Of a stretch of 64,000 bases of DNA, positions 1 to 9,000 are shown one piece after another. The position numbers and the translations under genes were made by a program. Origin of the DNA: Herpetosiphon geysericola. Its GTDB lineage: Bacteria > Chloroflexota > Chloroflexia > Chloroflexales > Herpetosiphonaceae. How positions within the stretch are numbered: position 1 is the first letter of the stretch; the number at the start of each line of letters is the position of its first letter. Under the pieces are notes generated by a model. The model searched no databases and was not told the DNA's origin. It saw only the letters and a list, made by a program, of their open reading frames with translations. The stretch is taken from positions 1 to 64,000 of the forward strand of contig NZ_LGKP01000003.1 in assembly GCF_001306135.1 (NCBI RefSeq). The letters run 5' to 3'.

Positions 1-64
1 GGCGCAGGCGTTGTAGTTCTTGGCGTTGGCGCACGGTCAGTGCGGCATTACGATGTAATCCCAT
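1..64 (-). CDS. N-terminus of a probable transposase (IS481-like), cut by the window edge
   Basis: Reading leftwards from an ATG at position 64, an open frame runs off the window and begins MGLHRNAALTVRQRQELQRL. A GGAG sequence lies about 8 bases upstream. The H-N-A-x-LT-x-R-x-R-x-L pattern resembles the start of IS481-type transposases, just before their helix-turn-helix. Only 21 residues are visible, so the family call is an inference from the N-terminal pattern. The next gene upstream is a damaged effector-like gene, which fits a mobile element next to a decaying locus. It could also be another HTH protein. Confidence 0.4.
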   Translation of the reverse strand, partial: MGLHRNAALTVRQRQELQRLR

Positions 65-111
65 GATAAACTCCGAGGGGAGCGCTGCGATCGACGCAGA
101 TGGTCGTTAAT

Positions 112-1323
112 CTATTGTACCATTACAGCTACCTGCTCGACGCTGGTGCTATGCTGCTGGAAATTATGCTGAGTACGCCGAAAATAAAAATGGACTTCGG
201 TGCTGATGGTCATTATCAGGCCATCAAGCTGCTTAAGGATTTGGCTAATAGCTGGGTTTTTAAGTTCAATTGAAGCATGACGATTGAACATCTGTACCCA
301 TGCTTGGAGTGTTGATTCTTGATGAACATGCGGTTCGCCACCAAGAAAAATAAAATCTGGCTCCGTTCCATTCGTATTGCGCAATCCTCGCTCCTCAAAT
401 ACCGTGATTAGCGTTGAGCGTGATTGTTGACAGCAGAAACGATACTCTGGCTTAAACAGTGTCAGTAAGTGTGTTTTGGCATGACTTAGCGCATAGCTCA
501 TAACCTGATAGGCTGCTAACCAATTGCTTAAAACCTCATTAAGCAGCTGATATTCTTGATCATGCGAACTATCAAGGATGTGGTCGGGATCAGCATCAAA
601 CGCAATAATCTGTCCATCTGGATAAATTCGTGATGTTGTTAGCGTCAACATTGCGAGGTTTTGGTTTGTTTCGCGGTAGACGAGCCAGGTTGGGGTTTGG
701 CTATTTGAAGAAATCATACACTGCTCCACTTCCTTCATCCCTAGGAAATAGCCGCCAATACCCCCAATAACACCACCAATCGTTGCACCAACCGCTGCTC
801 CGCCTTTTGCACCTGCTGCCCCACCGACCCAGCCGCCAGCAACTTTGGTTGTTTCACGAACTTTATCATCGGCTGTTGCAATGTTATATACATCAAACGC
901 CGCCCCAACGACAAAGAGCCCTCGCGATGCTCCACGGATAAACTTGCCACCAGCAATACTTCCAAAAATATTGGGTTTAGGATTTACCGAGCGCGTCAGC
1001 AATTGATGATCATTCGTAATTGCACTCTTAAACGATTGCCAAAGTGGTTTATTAATTTGCCCCATGCCGCCTTCAACATTCCAGTGCAGAAAGTTTGGGC
1101 CTGCGGGCACTGCTGTTGAGCCACCGCCAGGCAAGAAACCAAGCCCTGCTTTGGTTTTGATTGGGCCATAAGCAAAGCGAAGATTTGGTTTTTTTAATTT
1201 AAAGGGTGCTCGTCCCCAACCAGCATGTTGATGAATCGAGAAAACGGTATCAGGGCCTGAACCACCAACATACAACCATAGCCGTTTGCCAGCATTAGTA
1301 TAGCCACTGGGAATAATGCCCAT
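112..1323 (-). CDS. C-terminal part of a WXG100-headed effector-like protein
   Basis: This 403-residue frame has no assignable catalytic domain. Its first 120 residues are Gly/Pro-rich. A hydrophobic stretch near residues 135-195 contains a Gly/Ala zipper (repeated GG-x-x-G), typical of the linker in secreted polymorphic toxins. The last 200 residues are polar and unrecognised. An in-frame TAA lies just before the ATG and no good Shine-Dalgarno is seen. The WXG100 frame upstream reads into this gene in another frame, so I infer this is the detached C-terminal portion of a larger product rather than an independent gene. Its end lies next to the putative insertion sequence and may itself be truncated. 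Function unknown. Confidence 0.55.
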   Translation of the reverse strand: MGIIPSGYTNAGKRLWLYVGGSGPDTVFSIHQHAGWGRAPFKLKKPNLRFAYGPIKTKAGLGFLPGGGSTAVPAGPNFLHWNVEGGMGQINKPLWQSFKSAITNDHQLLTRSVNPKPNIFGSIAGGKFIRGASRGLFVVGAAFDVYNIATADDKVRETTKVAGGWVGGAAGAKGGAAVGATIGGVIGGIGGYFLGMKEVEQCMISSNSQTPTWLVYRETNQNLAMLTLTTSRIYPDGQIIAFDADPDHILDSSHDQEYQLLNEVLSNWLAAYQVMSYALSHAKTHLLTLFKPEYRFCCQQSRSTLITVFEERGLRNTNGTEPDFIFLGGEPHVHQESTLQAWVQMFNRHASIELKNPAISQILKQLDGLIMTISTEVHFYFRRTQHNFQQHSTSVEQVAVMVQ

Positions 1324-1326
1324 TTA

Positions 1327-1816
1327 CCAAGGATTGGGACTGGCCCTGGACCAAAGAGAGCTGCTCCTGCGACAAATGGGGCTGCCCATAACGACTCAGG
1401 CTTGGCCGACGGATTATAGCCTAAGAAATTAAGTATTAGATCACTGCGTGCTTCGAGTGATCGAGCATTACTTGCAACAGCTTGGAATGCTTGTGAACCC
1501 TGTGCTGGCCCATGCTCCCATTTAAAAAGTGTTGCTGCTTCAGCTTCAGCAGCTTCGAATAGCTTACTAATCTTGAGCGTAATTTCTTGCGAAACGCTGA
1601 AGAGCGTATTGAGCCGTTGAAAAGCGGGATAAACTTCATTATCGAGTTCGGCTTTAAACCGATTAAAGGCCTCACCTTGCCATTGACCTGCTTCTAAAGG
1701 CTGGCTGTTTGCTTGATTGCTTGGCAAATTCTTTCGGTGGTGTGTACTAAGGTTTGAAAACGCTGGGCAATCCGTGCTAAATGCTCATAATGAGCTTGAA
1801 TAATAGCTTGGCTCAT
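1327..1816 (-). pseudogene. WXG100 N-terminal domain of the same effector, broken by frameshifts
   Basis: A clear start (AGAGGG, then ATG at 1816) gives MSQAIIQAHYEHLARIAQRF, which closely follows the N-terminus of the WXG100 protein at 14741. That frame stops at 1694. The second half of the WXG100 hairpin, with the motif WQG inside AGQWQGEAFNRF, continues in a second frame (1727 to 1194). The third frame (from 1323) continues the protein. Both shifts go in the same direction, each equal to one missing base, near 1720 and near 1330. The layout is an N-terminal WXG100 domain of about 100 residues followed by a long C-terminal region, as in LXG/WXG effectors. Either the gene is decayed or there are two sequence errors. 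Confidence 0.6.
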
Positions 1817-1930
1817 CTTAAAAACCCTCTTTACTATACCGCTATCTAGATTTATCACTATAGCAAATCTAAATTGGCTGTACAAGAGGATGAATTGATT
1901 ACAGTAGACTTATTGGGAACTAAAACAGTT

Positions 1931-1970
1931 CGACCATCCGCTTAATGTATAACGACTAAGCGGATGGTCG
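1931..1970 (-). terminator. Strong hairpin after the DUF3467-like gene
   Basis: A perfect 14-bp inverted repeat (CGACCATCCGCTTA and its complement) has a 12-base loop. It lies 10 bases beyond the stop of the gene ending at 1981 and is followed on the minus strand by AACTGTTTT. It probably ends the transcript of the secretion operon before the effector, although the U-tract is poor. Confidence 0.55.
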
Positions 1971-1980
1971 ATTCATGGCT

Positions 1981-2244
1981 TTAGCGTCCGTGGATTTGGT
2001 CGAGGGTTGCTACGGTTTCACCAGTTTGTTGTTCGTAGGCTGCAATCATTGCCAAAAGCCCTTGGCCAAGCGTTTTGGCAACTGGCAATGACATATTGAC
2101 AACGGCAACGGCGCGGCCATTGGTTTGTAACACGGTATAGGCATCAGTTGAGCCTAAACCATTGATAAAACCATTAGCATACATTAATGGTGCTTCCAAA
2201 AATGCATCTTCAACTAAACTTTGTAGGTGTTCTAAATCGCTCAT
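1981..2244 (-). CDS. Small DUF3467-like protein of the secretion locus
   Basis: An 87-residue soluble protein with a perfect AGGAGG seven bases before its ATG. The middle (ANGFINGLGSTDAYTVLQTN) followed by a short strand and the helix VAKTLGQGLLAMIAAYEQQTG matches the pattern of DUF3467-type proteins: a strand pair, a segment ending in MS, then a helix ending in YE. The biochemical role of that family is unknown to me. The gene follows the FHA gene in the same direction and ends before a strong hairpin, so it probably belongs to the eccC-like operon. The family call is by pattern only. Confidence 0.5.
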   Translation of the reverse strand: MSDLEHLQSLVEDAFLEAPLMYANGFINGLGSTDAYTVLQTNGRAVAVVNMSLPVAKTLGQGLLAMIAAYEQQTGETVATLDQIHGR

Positions 2245-2274
2245 ACATCCTCCTGAATATTAATCTGCGCAGAG

Positions 2275-2305
2275 AAATAGCGCTGGTGTGAACCAAGCGC
2301 TATTT
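2275..2305 (-). terminator. Hairpin between the FHA gene and the DUF3467-like gene
   Basis: AAATAGCGCT pairs with AGCGCTATTT across an 11-base loop, followed on the minus strand by TTTCTC. It may be an attenuator or RNA-processing site that lowers expression of the downstream small gene. The U-run is short. Confidence 0.45.
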
Positions 2306-2335
2306 TAACTGCATATTGATTTTTCGGCGAATAGC

Positions 2336-2965
2336 TTAATCCGAAATGATTACTTTAAAGGTTATTTGGCTGCGATCCAGCGTGATCAAATCGCCATGTT
2401 GTAAGACTTGGCGGCGATCAACCTGAATGGGCCGACCTGTTGAATCCGTAATTGTTGTCGGGTTTGGCGAGAGGCTTTCAATATAGAAATGGCCGCCAGT
2501 TTCGGTAATTTCAAATTGGCGCCGTGAAACCCGCAAACCATTGGGGTGGCTGCCCAAATCGACGGCCAATAGATCGTTGCTTGCTTGATTGTCGAAGCGG
2601 CCAACGATTGCTGGTTGCCAGTGTAAACGATAACTATTGCCAGATGGATGCTCGCGCAAATAAATTCGGCGGGCCATGGGCTGGCCGGCTTCTGGCATAT
2701 TGGGCATTGCTTCACTAAATATCAAGCGTTCTTTATTGGAAACTTGTTTATCGAGTGTGCGGTTATTGCTTAAGACGCTGCCATCCTGCTTGATTAAGCA
2801 ATAGGCATCGGGATTTTGCCCAAGAAAATCGAAGTCACGCCGAAATTCCTTCAAAATCGATTCAACAAGTTCTCCGGTAGGAATGTTGGTGAGTGTTTGA
2901 GCAACTTGTTGCTTTTTTTCATAGACATCGATAAAAAGTTCAAAGCGGGCTTGTTTGGCACCCAT
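2336..2965 (-). CDS. Ubiquitin-like/FHA two-domain protein of the type VII-like system
   Basis: A 209-residue protein. Residues about 5-88 look like a YukD/EsaB-type ubiquitin-like fold (FELFIDVYEKKQ at the start, DGSVLSNNRTLDKQ in the middle). Residues about 115-205 form a forkhead-associated domain: GRFD at 122-125, the recognition loop SRRQ at 147-150 (the usual S-R-x-H has Gln for His), and HGDLITL near 190. FHA domains bind phosphothreonine peptides. In firmicute type VII systems the ubiquitin-like protein is separate and FHA domains sit at the N-terminus of EssC. Here the two appear fused and separate from the ATPase. The gene lies 69 bases downstream of the ATPase with GAGGAG before its ATG. 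A plausible partner is the kinase-like protein at 12146. Confidence 0.7.
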   Translation of the reverse strand: MGAKQARFELFIDVYEKKQQVAQTLTNIPTGELVESILKEFRRDFDFLGQNPDAYCLIKQDGSVLSNNRTLDKQVSNKERLIFSEAMPNMPEAGQPMARRIYLREHPSGNSYRLHWQPAIVGRFDNQASNDLLAVDLGSHPNGLRVSRRQFEITETGGHFYIESLSPNPTTITDSTGRPIQVDRRQVLQHGDLITLDRSQITFKVIISD

Positions 2966-2998
2966 GAAAGTAACTCCTCACACGGTACTAGGTTTGGG

Positions 2999-3026
2999 GG
3001 AGCGATCCAACAGCGTGGATCGCTCC
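2999..3026 (-). other. Intercistronic RNA hairpin between the ATPase and FHA genes
   Basis: GGAGCGATCCA pairs with TGGATCGCTCC across a 6-base loop. No U-tract follows on either strand, so it is more likely an RNA-stability or processing element in the operon transcript than a terminator. Confidence 0.4.
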
Positions 3027-3034
3027 TCACTGCT

Positions 3035-6000
3035 TTAGCTTTCTAAGGTTCCTTCGAAGGTCAAGATCAACGATTCATCATCGCTGCTCGTCATGTCGGC
3101 CATCATGGTCGCCGTTTCGAGATCGAGGCCATCGTGCATATGCTGATCGACCAACATTTGATGCAACATCGATCGCAGACGCTCAGAGCTGTTCCAACTT
3201 GCAAAATCCATCGAAATATAATTTTGCATAATTGTTTCAGCAATGTTGCTGTCACCGTTTGCCTCTTTGATCCGTGGCATCAAGCGTTGAATACCTTGGC
3301 GAATCAGGGCCGACATTCTAGCCACTTTCGGGTCTTGTTCCATGCTGACTGGTTTATCGCCAATCGTAATTGCTCCGGTTGACCATGCTGCCCGTTCTGG
3401 GTAGCGCTCGCTGATGGTTTCAACCCAGCCATCAAGGGCTGTGATCACCCGTTCTGCCTCATCGCTGGCATCTTCGGTAACAACATGGCTGCCATCGGTA
3501 TACGGACTGGCGACTTGAATCAAGGTTGTTTGGCCTGCTTTGACCATAAAGCCCCGACCCATTGGTAATTCCTTGCCCCGAACTTCGCTTGGTGTGCGCA
3601 TAACCCGTAATGATTCAACCGCTTGAGCTGTCCGCAAGCCAATCCCAAAGTTGGCACTCATAACCCGGCGGCGCAGATCATTGACTGAGCCATCGAGGGT
3701 GCCTGCAATAATTACAAACACGCCTTCGCCACCATAGCGCCGGGTAAGCACTGCAATATCGTTCATCACTGAACGCTTGCTTTCTGCTTCGTCGCTGAAA
3801 TCTTCAAAGTTATCGATGAAAATGTAGACTGGGCGGTTAATTGCTTGCTGAGCGAATGCTTGACACTCGATTTGCAGATTTTCCAGCAAAGAACCCATTT
3901 GATCAATTTCGCTGACGGTTTGCAAGACGTGCGGCAAATCAGCGAGGCTGCGTTTGCCACCATACTTGAAGAAGCGTCCGCGAGTATCAATCAAGACCAT
4001 AGCAACCTGTTCAGGTGTGTAGCGATCGGCCAGCGAAAGCACCCAGTTGTAGAGCAAGGTGGTTTTACCAGAGATTGGTGGCCCAGCAATCGCTGCGTGT
4101 GGCCCAATCTTCTTGAGATCGTACATGGCTGGCATCAGGTTGTTGCTTTGGCCAATGACGCTCCAAATGACTTTGCCTTCAGCAACTTTATTGGTTTCAT
4201 CGAGCATTTCGCGCAATGGCACAATTTGCGGCAGAATTTGAATTGGATCAGGCGTGCTGCGCATGCCACCAAGTTGTTCAACCCGGGCCTGCATCATCAT
4301 CCCCATCAAATCAAGTTCTTCAGCTTCGTTGCGATGGTCGCGGCCATCAGGCCCAACCAAGCCCACTGGCAAGGTTGCTTGGAAGAGCAATGGGCGCTTG
4401 CCAACCCGGATATACCCGCGGCCTGGCACATCACCAAATTCAATTGCTCCCCGCCCAACAATATCCATGTAGCGATCTTGTTGGCCTTGCTTGAAGGTAA
4501 TCCGTTCACCAAATAGGCTACCAAAGCGGCTTGACATATTAGTTGGGAAGTTGGCTGTAACGATAAAGGCAATCCCAACGCTCAACGAGCGCCGAACCAA
4601 TGGAATCAAGATCGATTCTTCAACCGAGTCGTAATTCTCGTGGATGATGGCAATATTATCGATTGCGACCACAATTGCTGGCAAAGCTTTATCTGGGAAC
4701 TGCTTGTTATATTCATAGATCGTGTTGACCCCTGCATCGCTAAAGATCTGTTGGCGTTCGCGGGTCAAGCGTTCCATTTTGCTGAACAAACGCAGCATTT
4801 GTTCTTCAAACGTTTCGTCATCAGCGTAGATCAATGCCCCAATGTGTGGCAAGTTGCGCAAGCTACGGAAGTTGCGCCCGCCCAAATCGACCACATAGGC
4901 GTGGAGTTCATCAGGGCTGTGGCTGGCTGCCAAACCGGCAATGATCGAGCGCAACAACGAAGTTTTACCCCAACCAGAATCGCCATAAATCGCCAAATGA
5001 TTGGTGCTGAAATCAAAGACAAATGGCAATTGGGTTGCTTCATTGGGATCATCAACCAACAAGGCTGCGGTGCGCATGGCCTCGGTTTCCCAATCGACTC
5101 CAGGCCAGAGATGTTCAGTATCACCGTTGATCCAATCGGTCACTGCTGGTTGGAAGACAATAATGCTATTGTCTTTGGCATTGATAATTGGTGATTGCAA
5201 ACTTACACGGTCGGGCAAGAAATTTGGCCATGGTTTTGGCGTTGGTTGGAAGTTAACCAACTCACGTGAAATTTGCACCACGGTATCGAACAATTTCGGC
5301 GTATCTTCGCTGGTTGAGACTGGTTCTGGCTCTCGATCTGGCCAGAGCACGCTCACTTCGCGGTCATCGATTTGGCTTTCGCCAGTGTACGAAACCTGAA
5401 TCAATTCAAGATTTTCGTTGCCAATTTGCAAGTAGCCACGGCCTGGCATGCCGTTGGGCAAGAAAGCTGCATCTGGTTTGCGCAAGAGTTCGCGGCTGGT
5501 ATCTGGCTGTTCAACCCGCAGACAGAGCCGCAACTTGATATTGGCGCGCATTTGGTCGGTAACGCCCTTTGGTTGTTGCGAAGCGAGCAAGAGGTTGACC
5601 CCTTGCGCACGCCCAACCCGGGTGATACTTTCCAACGATGGCAGATATTCAGGGTTCGAATCGAACATTTCGGCGTATTCGTCGATGATGATGAACAAGT
5701 GTGGATAGGCGCCAAACTCTGGTTTCTTATGGAAGCCACGTTCGCGATATTCCACAATATCTTTCGTGCCAGTCATCGCGTTGAGTGCTTGGCGGCGCCG
5801 AATTTCAGCATCAATCGAGGTGAACATACGATCAACTGCCGACTTGTTCAAGTTGGTCACAATGTCCACACAATGCGGCATGTTTTCGAACGGCTTGAAG
5901 GCACCGCCCCCCTTGAAGTCGACCAAGACGAAGTTGAGAATATCGGGCGAGTAATTCAGCGCCAGACCTACAATCAAGGTCATCAGCAATTCCGATTTAC

Positions 6001-9000
6001 CAGCACCAGTACCCCCTGCAACCATCCCGTGAACACCGTCACGCTTGGCTTCAAGTTGCAGCGTGCGTGGCCGATTGCCTGAGACAATCCCCAAACATGC
6101 AGCCAACCAGCCAGCTTGTTTGCCAGTGCCTGCGTTATATTCCCAGGTTTTGGCCGTTGCTTCTTTGAGTTCTTCGACAAATGGCCGATCGCCACGGCCA
6201 ATATTGTGCATTTCTTGCAGCACTTGGCGATACGATGAACTCTTGGGCAAGGCGGCAATTCCCAGTGGTGGTTGGTATTTACCGGGATTATTGGCGATAT
6301 GCGCATTCATATGCTTGCCGATAACCCGAATTTGGCCAGCTTCACCGCGAATTTGCAGTTTTTCGGTAACTTGTGGTTGGCCGTCAGCGCCTAAGACATC
6401 GGCTTTGCCAATGGTGCCTGGCGGCAAGGCAATGTGATAGCTCAGTGCATCGCGACCAACTTTGACAGCACCACGGCCAGGAATTTCTTCAACTTCTAAG
6501 AGCCGTGCGCCAACAATGGCCGAATAGTCGCCTGCATCAGAAATCTTGAAGGTCAAGCGCTCGGTAAAGAGGCTATACAGCTTACTTGATAGAATATTCA
6601 AGCGGCTAGCAGTGATCAGAATGTGCAATCCATAGGCTTTGGCTTGGCGTGCCAAGGCCACAAAGACCTCAAGCAGGTTATTGGCATCATTATTCTTATC
6701 ATCACCAAAGGTTTCGATATATTCGCCAAAGTTGTCGATTGCCACCAAAATGGCAGGCTTTGGATTAGCAGCGTTTTGGCTGTTGTACTCAGAGAGCGTA
6801 GAAACCCCAGCATCGCTGAACAGCTTCTTGCGTTCGTCAACAACATTATTCAATTCACGCCAAAGCTGCTGAATCCGCTCTTCGTAGCCTTGTTCGTCTG
6901 GCAGAATTACCGTCCCAACGTGAGGGATGGAGCGTAAGACTTCAAGGTTACGGCCACCAAGATCAAGCACATGGGCATTGAATTCGTTGGGCGAGTGGGT
7001 TGCCGCCAAACTCAACACCAACGAGCGAATCATGGTTGTTTTACCCCAACCAGAAGCGCCGAAAACCACCACGTGACCTTTGTTGAAGTCGAGCACTAAT
7101 GGCATTTGGCGGGCATTGCCTGGATCGTCAAGTACCCCAACGACCGCGCGCATTGCTACGTGATTCCAATCTACTCCAAACCACTGACCTTTATTTTCAA
7201 ACCAATCGCCAACAAAGGCATTGATTGCGATTCGTTGCGAACGGCCAAGGGTCATCAATGGTAGATAGGTTTTGTCAACATACCGTGGATTGAGCGGTTG
7301 TTCGTAGGTAATGGCATCGGGCAATGGCGCTGGCCATGGTGTTTGAGGCCGTGGGCGTGGGTGGAGTAAATTTTGCGCCATCGTCACGATTAATTCATAG
7401 AACTTAGCCTTGGTGCCGTCGGCAGCCACTGCATAATCGTATGATTCACCAGTGTAGGAAACTTGAATCAGGTCAAGATTTTCGTTGCCAACTTGGAGAT
7501 AGCCCCGACCAGGCATCCCGCTTGGCAAGAAGGCTGCATCCGAGCGACGCAACATTTCGCGGCTGGTTTCAATATCTTCAACCCGCAAACAGATCCGATA
7601 TTTGATATTGGCCCGCATTTGGTCGGTAACCCCGATTGGCCGTTGTGAAGCCAGCAAGAGGTTAACCCCAATTGAACGCCCAACCCGGGTGATACTTTCT
7701 AGCTCATCGCGGAACTCTGGGGTATCGCTGATCATTTCGGCATATTCGTCGATAATGATAAACAGATGCGGGAATGGCCCCCATTGTGGGTCGAGGTGGA
7801 AGCCCTTGGCACGATATTCCACAATATCTTTGGTGCCAGTGCGTGCATTCAGCGCTTGGCGACGGCCCATTTCTGCATTGATTGCAGTAAACATCCGGCG
7901 TACGCGCGATTTATTCAAGTTGGTCACCAAATCAACGGTGTGTGGCATATCCTTGAAGGGATCAAAGGCACCACCACCTTTATAGTCGACCAAAATGAAG
8001 TTAAGGATACTGGGGTCGTAGCGCACAGCCAAACCGATGATCAAGCTCATCAACAATTCCGATTTACCAGCGCCAGTACCGCCAGCAATCATGCCGTGAA
8101 CACCGTCTTTTTTGGCTTCGAGTTGCAGCGTGCGTGGGCGATTGCCCGACATCACCCCAATCGTCACTTTGAGCCAATCGGCATTTTCGGGCTTGATGCT
8201 ATTTTCCCATGCTTCGCTCATCAGGCTATTCAATTGAGGCCGTAGATCAGCATCGAAGCGAATTTCGCGCTGGAGCATGGTGGCATACATTTCGGGCAAC
8301 ATCGATTTGAAGAGAATCGCCTTGGGCATTGCATCAACCCGCCGTGGCTTGAGATAGTTCTTGCCACTGGTGCGGGCATAATCAGTCATAAATTGGGCCA
8401 ATTGATCGATTTCTTTCATTTCGATCGTTGGGTCAAGCGAGCCATCGCTGCTGATGCCTGCTGCGACTGCCACTTGGAAACTGAGCGGCTGTGGGCCAAC
8501 CTTGGTATAGCCACGGCCAGGAATATCATTGATGTCGTCAACCCGCCCGCCAACGATCGACCGATATTCGGTGTTATCGCTGAGCTTCAAGGTGTAACGC
8601 TCGGTAAACAAGCTAAAGATTTGGTTGGATAGCTCAGCCATGCTGCCAATGGTGATGATAAAGTGAATGGCATATGGTTTGGCTTGGCGCGCAATCGAAA
8701 TTAGCTTATCCAGCACGCTTTCGACGTTGCTATCTGGGCCTTCACCAAAGGTTTCGGTAAATTCGGCAAAGTTATCGATTGCAACCAAGATTGCTGGCTG
8801 GGTATTGGTTGGATTAACCGCATTGTATTGGTAAATATCGGCAATCCCTGCATCGTTGAGCAACAGCTTGCGCGCATCGACAATATCGTTGATTTCGCGC
8901 AGCAATTGTTCGACCCGTTCTTCGTAGCCTTCGCCATCAGGAATAATCACCGCACCAGAGTGAGGCAATTTATCCAGCACGCTAAAGTTTCGCCCACCCA

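Noticed and set aside
3845-6082. Long plus-strand open frames opposite the giant ATPase gene (for example 3845-4516 and 5372-6082)
   Set aside because: They lie antisense to strongly conserved ATPase motifs, recur at equivalent points of each repeated module, and have no ribosome binding sites or recognisable protein features.
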